Positions 45,310 to 54,501 are shown, counted from the stretch's first letter. The stretch: DNA of 64,000 nucleotides from Lichenicoccus sp965213775 (GCA_965213775.1 CBDCAC010000005.1:372001-436000); one strand, 5' to 3'. Translations and numbers: made by a program. Notes: a model not told the origin generated them from the letters alone.

Positions 45310-46680
45310 ATGCAGACATCGCGTCTGAGGGCATCGCCCGTGACGGCCCTGCGCGGCCGCGCGATCAGCTTTCGCGACGATCCGTTCCAGCAACCGCTGC
45401 GCGACAGCCTCGTCTACGAGGAGGACGCGCTGGTGGTTATCGAGTCGGGGCGCATCGCGGCGTTCGGGCCGGCGGCGGCGCTGCGCGCGAGCCTGCCCGC
45501 CTCGGTGCCGGTGCACGAGTACGGCCAGGCGATCCTCTGCCCCGGCCTGATCGACGCGCACGTGCACTATCCGCAGCTGCAGATGGTCGGCGCCTACGGC
45601 GCGCAGCTGCTCGGCTGGCTGGAGCGCTACGTGTTTCCCGCCGAGCTTGCCTTCGCCGAGGCCGGCCACGCCGAGCGCGTGGCGCACCGTTTCCTGCGCG
45701 AGCTGCTGCGCGCCGGCACCACCACGGCGGCCGTGTACTGCACCGTGCACCCGCACTCGGTGGACGCGCTGTTCGCGGAGTCCGAGCGTTTCAACACGCG
45801 GATGATCGCCGGCAAGGTGCTGATGGACCGCCACGCGCCGGCGGCCCTGCTCGACACCGCGCAGCGCGGCTACGACGAGAGCCGCGCGCTGATCGGGCGC
45901 TGGCACGGGCGCGGACGGCAGCTCTACGGCGTCACCCCGCGCTTCGCCCCGACCAGCACGCCGGCACAGCTCGAGGCCGCCGCGACGCTGCTGCGCGAGC
46001 ATGAGGGGCTGTTCCTGCAGACCCATGTCGCCGAGCATCCGGCGGAGCTGGAATGGGTGCGCAGCCTGTTTCCGGCACGCTCCGGCTATCTCGACGTCTA
46101 CGCCCATGCCGGCCTGCTCGGGCCGCGTGCGGTGCTCGGCCACGGCGTGCATCTGAGCGAGCCGGAGTTGGCGTGCTGCCATGAGGTCGGTGCCGCGCTG
46201 GCGCACTGCCCGACCTCGAACCTGTTCCTCGGCAGCGGGCTGTTCCGGCTGTTCGAGGCGCTCGATCCGAGGCGTCCGGTGCGCGTCGGGCTCGGCAGCG
46301 ATGTCGGCGCCGGCACCAGCCTGTGCCAGCTCGCCTCGCTCAACGAGGCGTACAAGGTGGCGCAGCTCACCGGGCGGTCGCTGCATGCGGTGCAGGCCTT
46401 CTACCTCGCGACCGCAGGCGGCGCGGCGGCGCTGCGCCTGGAAGACCGGATCGGCCGCATCGCGCCCGGCCTGGAGGCGGATCTGTGCGTGCTGGATCCC
46501 GCCGCCACCGACCTGCTCGCCTTCCGCAGCGGCTTTTGCGAGAGTATCGAAGAGCTGCTGTTCGTGCTGATGACGCTCGGCGACGACCGCGCGGTCCGCG
46601 CCACCTATGTCGCGGGCGAGCTGGTCTATGATCGGCAGCGCGCGCCGGACCCGTTCTGTCCGCCACCCCGAGCGCCGTGA
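45310..46680 (+). CDS. guaD: Guanine deaminase
   Basis: A 456-residue amidohydrolase-fold enzyme that turns guanine into xanthine. Metal ligands lie in CPGLIDAHVHYPQLQMVGAY (HxH), QTHVAEHPAELEWV, VLGHGVHLSEPEL and GLGSDVGAGTSLCQLASLNE, the last being typical of guanine deaminases. GAYGAQLLGWLERYVFPAE is the guanine-deaminase-specific segment after the HxH. The ATG follows GAAGGAGGGTCGCCGG. It is followed closely by another deaminase gene, so both probably belong to purine salvage or catabolism. Confidence 0.93.
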   Translation: MQTSRLRASPVTALRGRAISFRDDPFQQPLRDSLVYEEDALVVIESGRIAAFGPAAALRASLPASVPVHEYGQAILCPGLIDAHVHYPQLQMVGAYGAQLLGWLERYVFPAELAFAEAGHAERVAHRFLRELLRAGTTTAAVYCTVHPHSVDALFAESERFNTRMIAGKVLMDRHAPAALLDTAQRGYDESRALIGRWHGRGRQLYGVTPRFAPTSTPAQLEAAATLLREHEGLFLQTHVAEHPAELEWVRSLFPARSGYLDVYAHAGLLGPRAVLGHGVHLSEPELACCHEVGAALAHCPTSNLFLGSGLFRLFEALDPRRPVRVGLGSDVGAGTSLCQLASLNEAYKVAQLTGRSLHAVQAFYLATAGGAAALRLEDRIGRIAPGLEADLCVLDPAATDLLAFRSGFCESIEELLFVLMTLGDDRAVRATYVAGELVYDRQRAPDPFCPPPRAP

Positions 46681-46691
46681 CGGAGGCCGCC

Positions 46692-47150
46692 ATGCCCGCA
46701 GAGACAACACCGCAGGCGCGCGACGCCGGGTTCATGCGCCTGGCGATCGAGGAGGCGCGTCGCGCGGACTACCCGTTCGGCGCCGTGATCACCCGGGGCG
46801 ACGCGGTGCTGGCGCGTGGGCGCAATGCCGGGGCGTCGCGCCGCGATCCGACCGCGCACGGCGAGATGGTGGCGATCCAGAACTTCCTGGCCGCGCACGG
46901 GCCGGAGGCGCTGCGCGGCACCACGCTGTACAGCTCCGGCGAGCCGTGCCCGATGTGCATGGGCGCGATCCTGTGGTGCGGCATCGGCCGGGTGGTCTAC
47001 GCCGCCTCGATCGCGCAGCTGGCGACGCGCATGAACCAGATCATGCTGGGCTGCGAGGAGATGGCGGCGCGGTCGTTCGCCCCGGTCGCCATCACCGGCG
47101 GCGTGCTCGCGGCCGAGGCGATGGCGCTGTTCGACCCCGAGCCGCAATAG
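46692..47150 (+). CDS. CDA-fold nucleoside/guanine deaminase
   Basis: A 152-residue zinc deaminase. The catalytic motif HGEMVAIQNF (HxE with the catalytic Glu) and the zinc cysteines in SSGEPCPMCMGAILWCGI (PCxxC) define the cytidine deaminase-like fold. This group covers TadA-like and GuaD-type (GDA) deaminases. The coupling to guaD suggests a purine substrate. A GGAGG five bases before ATG 46692 decides this start over the overlapping GTG at 46677. Confidence 0.88.
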   Translation: MPAETTPQARDAGFMRLAIEEARRADYPFGAVITRGDAVLARGRNAGASRRDPTAHGEMVAIQNFLAAHGPEALRGTTLYSSGEPCPMCMGAILWCGIGRVVYAASIAQLATRMNQIMLGCEEMAARSFAPVAITGGVLAAEAMALFDPEPQ

Positions 47151-47195
47151 CCGCGCGCGGCCTAGCTTTATCAACTGGCAGCCTGCTGAAGAACC

Positions 47196-47315
47196 AAGGC
47201 AAGGGCTCTGCCCTTGACCCGTTGGGGCCGCGGGCCCCAAACCCCGTTTCCAAGATTAGGTTTTCAAAGGCTCGCCTTTGATGGGGTCAAGGGGCAAAGC
47301 CCCTTGCCTTTCCTT
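47196..47315. repeat. Dispersed palindromic repeat, copy 6
   Basis: The most complete copy: GGCAAGGGCTCTGCCCTTGACC, GTTGGGGCCGCGGGCCCC, CCAAGATTAGG, GGCTCGCCTTTGATGGGGTC and AAGGGGCAAAGCCCCTT. Flanked by CTGCTGAAG on the left (47184-47192) and CTTCAGCAG on the right (47346-47354), an inverted pair. Confidence 0.8.
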
Positions 47316-47358
47316 CGTTCCGTAACGTCCTAAGCCAACGGCCGTCTTCAGCAGCCTG

Positions 47359-50300
47359 CTAGCGGAAATCGCGCGTCGGCACCCGCATCAAGGGCGCGCT
47401 GTCGAGCCCGCGCAGCAGCGGCGTCAGGTCCTCCAGCCGCTGCGCCACCAGGTGGACCACCTCGCCCGCGCGCTGCAGCCGGCCGTGGCAGGCGACCATG
47501 CCGGCCGACAGGATCAGCCGGCGCTGGCTCTCGAACAGCGACGGCCAGATCACCAGGTTGCCGATGCCGGTCTCGTCCTCGACGGTCATGAACATCACCC
47601 CCTTCGCCGAGCCCGGCTTCTGCCGCACCAGCACGATGCCGGCCACCGCGAGGCGCCGTCCGTCTCGCTCCGCCAGCAGCCGCTCGCAGGGCGCGATGCC
47701 GGAGCGGGACAGGGCCGGGCGCAGCAGCGCCAGCGGATGGCGGCGCAGCGTCACGCCGGTGCTGCGGTAGTCGGCTACCACCTCGCCGCCCTCGCTCAGG
47801 GCCGCGAGCGGCACCGCGGGCTCGTGCTGCAGCGCGAACAGCGGCAGCGGCGCCGTATCCAGCCCGCGCACCCGCCACAGTGCCGCGCGCCGCGACAGGC
47901 CGAGCGACTGGAACGCGTCGGCGCCGGCGAGCTGTTCGAGTGCCGCGCGCGGCAGCATCGCGCGCCGCTGCAGCGTCTCGATCGAGGCGAAGTCGCCGCC
48001 CGATGCGCGGCACGCGACCAGGCGGGCCGCGTCCGCCTGCGACAGGCCGCGCACCATGCGCAGGCCCAGGCGCAGGCCCAGGCGCAGGGCGAGGGTGCGC
48101 CCGTCGCCGGGCTCCAGCGTGCAGTCCCACGCACTGGCGTTGATGCAGACCGGGCGCACCGGCACGCCGTGTGCTGCGGCATCGCGCACGATCTGGGCGG
48201 GGGCGTAGAATCCCATCGGCTGCGCGTTCAGCAGGCTGGCGGCGAAGATGTCGGGGTGGTGGCATTTCATCCAGGCACTGGCGTAGGCGATGCGGGCGAA
48301 GCCGGCGGCGTGGCTCTCGGGGAAGCCGTACGAGCCGAACCCCTCGATCTGCCTGAAGGTGCGGGCGGCGAACTCCTCGGGATAGCCGTTACCCACCATC
48401 CCCTGGATCAGCTTGTCGCGGAACTCGCCGACCCCGCCGGTGACCTTGAAGGTCGCCATCGAGCGTCGCAGCCGGTCCGCCTCGCCGGGCGTGAAGCCCG
48501 CGCACTGGATCGCGACCTGCATCGCCTGCTCCTGGAACAGCGGCACGCCGAGCGTCTTCTTGAGCACCCGCTCCAGCTCCGGGCGGCAATAATCCGGCTG
48601 CTCCAGCCCCTCGCGCCGGCGCAGGTAGGGATGCACCATGTCGCCCTGGATCGGGCCGGGACGCACGATCGCGACCTGGATCACCAGGTCGTAGAACTCC
48701 TTCGGCTTCAGCCGCGGCAGCATCGCCATCTGCGCCCGGCTCTCGATCTGGAAGGTGCCGAGCGTGTCGGCGCGGCGGATCATCTCGAAGGTCTCGGCGT
48801 CGTCCGAGGGGATGCCGGCGAGGTCGCGCCGCTCGCCGCGATGGAGCTCCAGCATCTCGAAGGCGCGACGCATGCAGCCGAGCATGCCCAGGCCCAGCAC
48901 GTCGACCTTCATGAAGCGCAGCGTGTCGATGTCGTCCTTGTCCCACTCGATCACCTGCCGGTCCGCCATCGCCGCCGGCTCGATCGGCACCAGCGTGTCG
49001 AGCCGCTCGCGGGTCAGCACGAAGCCGCCCGGATGCTGGCTGGCGTGGCGCGGGAAGTTGATCAGCTCGCGGGCCAGCGACAGCGTCAGGCGCAGCCGGC
49101 GATCCTCGAGGTTGAGATGCAGCGCGCGCGCATGCTCCTCGTCGACGCCGTCCTCGCTCCAGCCCCAGACCTGCGAGGCGAGCGCCGAGGTTACGTCCTC
49201 GGGCAGGCCCATCACCTTGCCGACGTCGCGCAGCGCGCCGCGCGAGCGGTAGCGCGAGATCACCGCGCACAGGGCCGCGCGGTCGCGGCCGTAGCGGCGG
49301 TAGATCCACTGGATCACCTCCTCGCGCCGCTCATGCTCGAAATCCACGTCGATGTCGGGCGGCTCGTCGCGGTCGGCCGAGATGAAGCGCTCGAACAGCA
49401 GGTTGCTCTGCACCGGATCGATCGCGGTGATGCCGAGCACGTAGCAGATCGCCGAGTTGGCGGCCGAGCCGCGCCCCTGGCACAGGATGCCGCTCTCGCG
49501 GGCGAAGCGCACGATGGCGTTCACGGTCAGGAAGTAGGGCGCGTAGCTCAGCTTCGCCACCAGCGACAGCTCGTGGCGGAGCTGTGCCGCGACCGCCTCC
49601 GGCACGCCGCCCGGATAGACCAGCGGCGCCCGCTCGCCCACCAGCCGCTCGAGGTCCTGCTGGTCGTCCAGGCCCGGCGTCTCGCTCTCCTCGGGATACT
49701 GGTAGGCCAGCATGTCGAGCGAGAAGCGGCAGCGTCCGGCGATCTCGAGGCTCGCGGCCAGTGCTGCTTCGTGCGAGCTCCCGTACAGCCGGCAGACCTC
49801 GTGCGGCGACCTCAGGTGCCGGTCGGCCGAGCGCTCGCGCCGGAAGCCGGCCTGCTCGATGCTGCAGCCCTCGCGTATGCAGGTCACCACGTCCTGCAGG
49901 ATGCGCCGCTGCTTGTGGTGGTAGAGCACGTCGCCGGTGACGACCGCGGCGACGCGCGAGGCCGCGGCGCGCGCGGCGGTGCAGGCGAGGCGCTCCTGGT
50001 CGTTGGGGCGGCGCTGCAGGGTCAGCGCGCAGTAGCCGCGATCGCCGAACAGCTCGCGCAGCCGGTCCAGCTCGCGGGCGGATGCCGGCTGGTCGGCCGG
50101 CGGCAGCAGGATGGCGAGCAGCCCCTGGCTCCAGTCCGACAGGTCCGACCAGGAGAGCGCGCACCTGCCCTTGCCGGCGCGCGACTTGCCCAGGCTGAGC
50201 AGCCGGCACAGGCCGGCGTAGCCGTCGCGGCCGGTGGGATAGACCAGCAGCGGCGGCGCGTCGGCGAGGTCGAGCCGGCAGCCGGTGATCAGCCGCACCC

Positions 50301-50472
50301 CGGTCTCGGCGGCGCGCTGGTGGGCGCGCGCGATGCCGGCGAGGCTGTTGCGGTCGGTGATCGCGAGCGCCTCCATGCCGAGCGCCGCGGCCTGGGCGAA
50401 CAGCTCCTCGACGTGGCTCGCGCCGCGCAGGAAGGAGTAGTTCGAGGTCACCTGCAGCTCGACGTAGCGCAT
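47359..50472 (-). CDS. dnaE2: Error-prone DNA polymerase III alpha subunit DnaE2 (ImuC)
   Basis: A 1037-residue translesion polymerase. The N-terminal PHP domain has LQVTSNYSFLRGASHVEELF and ALAITDRNSLAGI. The catalytic palm holds PPDIDVDFEHERREE (about residue 370) and MKVDVLGLGML for the acidic triad. The C-terminal OB fold includes VEDETGIGNLVIW. Shorter than DnaE1 and lacking the beta-binding C-terminal tail. It works with ImuA/ImuB in SOS mutagenesis. A GTTC-N7-GTTC box lies about 23 bases before the ATG (separate entry). Confidence 0.93.
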   Translation of the reverse strand: MRYVELQVTSNYSFLRGASHVEELFAQAAALGMEALAITDRNSLAGIARAHQRAAETGVRLITGCRLDLADAPPLLVYPTGRDGYAGLCRLLSLGKSRAGKGRCALSWSDLSDWSQGLLAILLPPADQPASARELDRLRELFGDRGYCALTLQRRPNDQERLACTAARAAASRVAAVVTGDVLYHHKQRRILQDVVTCIREGCSIEQAGFRRERSADRHLRSPHEVCRLYGSSHEAALAASLEIAGRCRFSLDMLAYQYPEESETPGLDDQQDLERLVGERAPLVYPGGVPEAVAAQLRHELSLVAKLSYAPYFLTVNAIVRFARESGILCQGRGSAANSAICYVLGITAIDPVQSNLLFERFISADRDEPPDIDVDFEHERREEVIQWIYRRYGRDRAALCAVISRYRSRGALRDVGKVMGLPEDVTSALASQVWGWSEDGVDEEHARALHLNLEDRRLRLTLSLARELINFPRHASQHPGGFVLTRERLDTLVPIEPAAMADRQVIEWDKDDIDTLRFMKVDVLGLGMLGCMRRAFEMLELHRGERRDLAGIPSDDAETFEMIRRADTLGTFQIESRAQMAMLPRLKPKEFYDLVIQVAIVRPGPIQGDMVHPYLRRREGLEQPDYCRPELERVLKKTLGVPLFQEQAMQVAIQCAGFTPGEADRLRRSMATFKVTGGVGEFRDKLIQGMVGNGYPEEFAARTFRQIEGFGSYGFPESHAAGFARIAYASAWMKCHHPDIFAASLLNAQPMGFYAPAQIVRDAAAHGVPVRPVCINASAWDCTLEPGDGRTLALRLGLRLGLRMVRGLSQADAARLVACRASGGDFASIETLQRRAMLPRAALEQLAGADAFQSLGLSRRAALWRVRGLDTAPLPLFALQHEPAVPLAALSEGGEVVADYRSTGVTLRRHPLALLRPALSRSGIAPCERLLAERDGRRLAVAGIVLVRQKPGSAKGVMFMTVEDETGIGNLVIWPSLFESQRRLILSAGMVACHGRLQRAGEVVHLVAQRLEDLTPLLRGLDSAPLMRVPTRDFR

Positions 50473-50494
50473 GCGGGGAGGCTAGCAGATACCC

Positions 50495-50509
50495 GAACAA
50501 AACAGGAAC
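50495..50509 (-). promoter_or_regulatory. LexA box (SOS operator) upstream of dnaE2
   Basis: GAACAAAACAGGAAC on the + strand, i.e. GTTCCTGTTTTGTTC on the dnaE2 strand: an exact GTTC-N7-GTTC alphaproteobacterial LexA site. It is close enough to the dnaE2 start to repress it. Confidence 0.88.
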
Positions 50510-50593
50510 ATAATCTGCCGGATTTGCATCGGCGCCATGAGGCGGTCATGACGTGGTCAGGCTCGGCGGCGAGCCAGGATGAGGGATCACGCC

Positions 50594-51508
50594 ATGCGCC
50601 CCGGCTGGGACATCCCGAGCAGCGGCCGGATCGATCCCGACTGCGCGCTGCTGCTCGGGGGCAGTGCCGCCGGCGCCGGAGCCTCCCCCACGGGCGACGC
50701 GGTGCGGCCGGCGCAGGTGCGGGATCTCGCCATCGACGGGCGGGGCGGGGCGCTGCGGCTGCGGCTCTACCTGCCCGAGCCGCGCGCCAGCACGGCGCTG
50801 CTGGTGTGGCTGCATGGCGGCGGCTTTGTCTCGGGCGGGCTGGACAGCCACGACGCGCCGCTGCGCGCCCTCGCGGAAGCGGCAGGCTGCGCGGTGGTCG
50901 CGGTCGAGTACCGGCTGGCGCCGGCGCACCCGTACCCGGCGGCGATCCGCGACGCGCACGCCGCCCTGCTCTGGGCGTCGGCGCATGCCGGCGAGCTGGG
51001 CGCCGACCCGTCGCGGCTCGCGGTGGGCGGAGACAGCGCCGGCGGCAACCTCGCCACCGTCGCGGCCATGCTGTGCCGCGACCTGGGCGGCCCGCGCCTG
51101 GCGCTGCAGGTGCTGGTCTATCCGGACGGCGACGCGCGCGCCGGCCCGCACCGCGAGTCCTGGCGCCTGCATGACGGGCTGGTGCTCGGCCGCGCCGACA
51201 AGGACCGCACGCTCGCGCTGTATCTGCCGGCCGGCATCGACCGCAGCGATCCGCACGTCTCGCCGGCGCTGGCGCCCATCGGGGCGCTGCGCGGCCTGGC
51301 GCCGGCGCTGGTGCTGACCGCCGAGTTCGACCCGCAACGCGACGAGGGGGAGGCATACGCGACGAGACTGCGGCAGGCGGGGGTCACGGTCTGCCTGACG
51401 CGCTATCCGGGCATGATCCACGGCTTCTGGCAGATGACCGGCCTGGCCGTGCCGGCCGGCCGGGCCAACCGGCAGATCGCCGCGGCGTTGGCCGATGACG
51501 GGGAATGA
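50594..51508 (+). CDS. Alpha/beta hydrolase, hormone-sensitive-lipase family
   Basis: A 304-residue esterase/lipase-like hydrolase. The oxyanion motif WLHGGGFVSGG, the nucleophile Ser in GGDSAGGNLATVAA, the acid in AEFDPQRDEGEAYA and the His in PGMIHGFWQM form a complete catalytic triad. Start ATG 50594 has GAGGG before it; an upstream ATG at 50579 lacks a good site. It is divergent from dnaE2 and shares the region that holds the LexA box. Confidence 0.85.
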   Translation: MRPGWDIPSSGRIDPDCALLLGGSAAGAGASPTGDAVRPAQVRDLAIDGRGGALRLRLYLPEPRASTALLVWLHGGGFVSGGLDSHDAPLRALAEAAGCAVVAVEYRLAPAHPYPAAIRDAHAALLWASAHAGELGADPSRLAVGGDSAGGNLATVAAMLCRDLGGPRLALQVLVYPDGDARAGPHRESWRLHDGLVLGRADKDRTLALYLPAGIDRSDPHVSPALAPIGALRGLAPALVLTAEFDPQRDEGEAYATRLRQAGVTVCLTRYPGMIHGFWQMTGLAVPAGRANRQIAAALADDGE

Positions 51509-51543
51509 TCTAGAAGCCCCGGAGTTCTGTGGGAGCGTCGCCG

Positions 51544-51921
51544 ATGGCCGAGGATGTGTCTGCCGAGAGCCTGGTCACCATGCCTTCGGGCGTCCGCTAC
51601 CGCGACGCGGTGGTCGGCGACGGGCCGACGCCTGCCGCCGGTCAGAGGGTGTCAGTGCACTATACCGGCTGGCTCGACGACCAGGGCAGGCCGGGCCGCA
51701 AGTTCGACAGCTCGCGCGACCGCGGGGCGCCGTTCGGCTTCACGCTGGGACGCGGCGAGGTGATCTCCGGCTGGGATCTCGGCGTCGCCACCATGCAGGT
51801 CGGCGGCAGGCGCACCCTGGTGCTGCCGCCAGAGCATGGCTACGGCGCACGCGGCGCCGGCGGTGCGATCCCGCCCAACGCCACGCTGATCTTCGACGTC
51901 GAGCTGCTCGGCGTCGGCTGA
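51544..51921 (+). CDS. FKBP-type peptidyl-prolyl cis-trans isomerase
   Basis: A 125-residue FKBP domain: VSVHYTGWLDD, GRKFDSSRDRGAPFGFTLGR, GEVISGWDLGVATMQVGGRR and LPPEHGYGARGAGGAIPPNA, the complete FKBP core with its FK506-pocket residues (Tyr, Asp, Phe, Trp, Tyr). There is no signal peptide, so it is cytoplasmic. ATG 51544 has GGGAGCG upstream. It follows the esterase by 35 bases and may be co-transcribed. Confidence 0.9.
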   Translation: MAEDVSAESLVTMPSGVRYRDAVVGDGPTPAAGQRVSVHYTGWLDDQGRPGRKFDSSRDRGAPFGFTLGRGEVISGWDLGVATMQVGGRRTLVLPPEHGYGARGAGGAIPPNATLIFDVELLGVG

Positions 51922-51982
51922 GGTCGGCGGCGCATCCCGGCGGCGAGGTTCGCGCCGCGCCCGCTGTTCGCGCGATGAGCCC

Positions 51983-53584
51983 TCAGAACAGCCCGTGCAG
52001 GAACCAGCGCAGGTCGCCGGTGGCGGCATCCGCGCCGTCGCCGCGGCGGAACAGCCAGAAGCGCCGGCCGGTCTCGTCCTCCAGCCGGAAATAGTCGCGC
52101 ACCGCCAGGAACTCGCCGGGACGTCGCCACCACTCCCCGGCGATCCGTTCCGGACCGTCGGCACGTCGCACCTGGTGGCGATGGTTGCGCCAGATGAAGA
52201 AGCTGGGCGGGTGGTCCGGCAGCGTCGTCAGGGTACGCACCGGCATCGGCGGGTCGAACAGCCGCACCGGACGGGGCAGGGCGGCAGGCCAGGCCGTCGG
52301 CCAGTCCGGCCGCACCGGGTCGAGCGCCGGCAGGGCGCGCACCGAGCGTTCCGGCACGTCGCTCTGCACCGGTGCCGGACGCCACAGCCGCCCCGGGCCC
52401 AGCCGGTTGCCCAGCTTGTCGATCAGCGGGGCGATCAGTGCGGCGGGATCGAGCAGGCCGTGCCGCCCCAGCTCGGCTCCCAGCTCGGCTCCCAGCGCCT
52501 CCTGGCCGGCGCGCAGCGGCTCCGAGATCAGTGCGGTGAGCACCATCGCCTCGACGCCTTCGCCGGGATCGACCTGTTCCAGCCGCTCCTCGAACAGCCG
52601 GGCGATGTGGTGCGGCGCCCGCGAGGCACGGGCCAAGGCGACGCGCTGCAGCTGCCGGCCGCCGTCGAGGCGCGTGAACGCCAGCTGCAGCCGCCTCGCC
52701 CCCTGGCCGTGCGCCTCCAGGCGCCGGCAGAGCCGCTCGGCGAGCCGCGCCGTCGCCGCCGACAGCGACGGCGCCGCCAGCAGCGGCTCGGCGAAGGCGA
52801 GCCGCTCGGCGAGCGGCGCCTGCGGCCGCATCGGCTCGATCGGCTCGGCGACGCGACCGAACGCCTGGTCCAGTCGCAGCACCACCTCAGCGCCCAGGCG
52901 CCTGACCAGCGGCGCGCGCGGCAGGGCGGCGAGTTCGCCGATGCGGCGCAGGCCGAAGCGATGCAGCAGGGCGATCGTCTCGGCCCCGAGCCGCAGCGCC
53001 TCCACCGGCATCGCCAGCAGTGCCGCGAGATCGCCCCGCGGCGCCACCCTCAGCCTGGCGCTCCCGTAGCGCGCCAGCGCGTGCGCGGCACCGGGGGTGT
53101 CGGCCAGGGCGAGCCGGCCGCAGAGGCCGGCGCGTTCGAGCCGTGACGACAGGTCCGACAGCAGCGCCGCCTCCCCCTCTTCCGGCGTGGTGCCCAGCAG
53201 GTGCGCGCATCCGGTGACGTCGAGCCAGACCCCGTCCGGCGGCGCGACGCTGGTCAGTGGCGTGTAGCGCAGGCACCAGGCGGCGAGCCCGGCCAGCGCG
53301 TCGGCGTCGGCCTGCGCTGCCTCGGCCGCCACCCGCAGCCCCGGCACCATCGCCTGGGCATGGGCGAGCTTCATACCCGGATGCAGGCCGAGCCGGCGCG
53401 CCGCCGGGCAGGCGGCGGCGACGACCAGGCGCGGCCCCTCGCTGCGCGAGACGACCAGGGGCGCAGGCGATGGCGACTCAGGCGATGCGCAAGACCGGCT
53501 CGATGCGGCCGGATCCGCCAGCGGGACGCGACGCAGCCGGTCGGTCGACCAGTGCGGCAGCCACAGAGAGACGACCCGTCTCAT
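51983..53584 (-). CDS. imuB: ImuB, Y-family-like mutasome protein
   Basis: A 533-residue protein of the DNA polymerase Y family lacking catalytic acidic residues: where active polymerases have an Asp near the start, it reads RRVVSLWLPHWSTDRL. It keeps palm/finger-like parts (GMKLAHAQAMVPGLRV), the little-finger region and a C-terminal tail (FRLEDETGRRFWLFRRGD) typical of ImuB. ImuB links ImuA, DnaE2 and the beta clamp. It overlaps imuA by 107 bases. Confidence 0.92.
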   Translation of the reverse strand: MRRVVSLWLPHWSTDRLRRVPLADPAASSRSCASPESPSPAPLVVSRSEGPRLVVAAACPAARRLGLHPGMKLAHAQAMVPGLRVAAEAAQADADALAGLAAWCLRYTPLTSVAPPDGVWLDVTGCAHLLGTTPEEGEAALLSDLSSRLERAGLCGRLALADTPGAAHALARYGSARLRVAPRGDLAALLAMPVEALRLGAETIALLHRFGLRRIGELAALPRAPLVRRLGAEVVLRLDQAFGRVAEPIEPMRPQAPLAERLAFAEPLLAAPSLSAATARLAERLCRRLEAHGQGARRLQLAFTRLDGGRQLQRVALARASRAPHHIARLFEERLEQVDPGEGVEAMVLTALISEPLRAGQEALGAELGAELGRHGLLDPAALIAPLIDKLGNRLGPGRLWRPAPVQSDVPERSVRALPALDPVRPDWPTAWPAALPRPVRLFDPPMPVRTLTTLPDHPPSFFIWRNHRHQVRRADGPERIAGEWWRRPGEFLAVRDYFRLEDETGRRFWLFRRGDGADAATGDLRWFLHGLF

Positions 53585-54311
53585 GGCAGGCTTCCAAGGT
53601 CCAGCGCATGGGGGCGATCCGCGCGCCCGCGCCGCGGCAGCGCATCAGCTCCAGCTGCCACAGGGCGGGGCCGAGCACACGCTCCACGTCCTGCGCGCGA
53701 GCCGGGCCCTCCGCGCGAGCCGGGCGCGGCAGCACGCCGACGCGCCAGCGGCTGGCGGCGGCACTCGGGGCGATCAGCGCCGGATCGTCGTGTCGCCGGC
53801 TGCGCCGAATGGCGAAGCCGACGGCGCCGGAGGACTCCGCCGCCAGCTGCAGCCGGCGCGAGGCGGTCAGGGCGAGCCGGCCGTCGATCTCGCCGACCAC
53901 GCCGAGCAGCCCGCGATGACGCAGCGCCTCCTCCATCACGTCCAGCACCGCGCCGCCGGCCTCGACCAGGATCAGCCGGTCCGGATGCAGCCCGAACGCC
54001 GACAGCGCCGGCGCGAACAGGTCGCGTCCGCGCATCGCCCACAGCACCTGGCCGCGGCCGCGATGCCGGGCGAGCAGGCTGCCGACCAGCAGGCTGGGCA
54101 AGGTGGCATGCTCGCTGTCCGCACCCTGGCCGAGCACCTCGTGCAGCGCCCCCGCGGCCAGGCCGCCCTGCGGCAGGACGCGGTCGATGGCCTCGATGCC
54201 GAAATCCAGCGACGTGCCGCCGACGCCGCGGCGCGGGCTGCCGCGCTCGATGCGTCCGATCTGCAGGCGCAACCCGTCCAGGACCCGTGTCCGCGCCTCC
54301 GTCACGCCCAT
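53478..54311 (-). CDS. imuA: ImuA, RecA/SulA-like mutasome protein
   Basis: A 277-residue RecA-like protein. It begins with VTEARTRVLDGLRLQIGRIE and has the ImuA core LPQGGLAAGALHEVLGQG, followed by a strand reading LWAMRGRDLF, and VGEIDGRLALTASRRLQLAA. A Walker A motif is not obvious, as in other ImuA proteins. The start at 54311 (MGVTEART) is preferred: an upstream ATG lies inside the LexA box and so cannot be the true start. It is the first gene of imuA-imuB. Confidence 0.88.
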   Translation of the reverse strand: MGVTEARTRVLDGLRLQIGRIERGSPRRGVGGTSLDFGIEAIDRVLPQGGLAAGALHEVLGQGADSEHATLPSLLVGSLLARHRGRGQVLWAMRGRDLFAPALSAFGLHPDRLILVEAGGAVLDVMEEALRHRGLLGVVGEIDGRLALTASRRLQLAAESSGAVGFAIRRSRRHDDPALIAPSAAASRWRVGVLPRPARAEGPARAQDVERVLGPALWQLELMRCRGAGARIAPMRWTLEACHETGRLSVAAALVDRPAASRPAGGSGRIEPVLRIA

Positions 54312-54368
54312 ACCCGCCAAACCCGTATTCGCCGACCTGCATCTGCCAGCCCGCATCCGCTCATCCTG

Positions 54369-54383
54369 GAACATATAGTGAAC
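54369..54383 (-). promoter_or_regulatory. LexA box (SOS operator) upstream of imuA
   Basis: GAACATATAGTGAAC on the + strand, i.e. GTTCACTATATGTTC on the imuA strand: exact GTTC-N7-GTTC. It sits about 58 bases before the chosen imuA start and includes the ATG of a frame extension, which rules that ATG out. Confidence 0.9.
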
Positions 54384-54501
54384 ATTCCGGGTGCGAGGAA
54401 ATAGCAAATCGCCTCCGCAGCGTCGCGAAATCACTTTATCTTATAATTACAAGTTAACGAACAAGTTTAACATGCTGATCGTGAAAGATAACTGGGTACC
54501 G

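Noticed and set aside
47452..51174. 1240-residue forward frame opposite dnaE2
   Set aside because: Antisense shadow, no recognisable domain, runs through the real esterase in a wrong frame.
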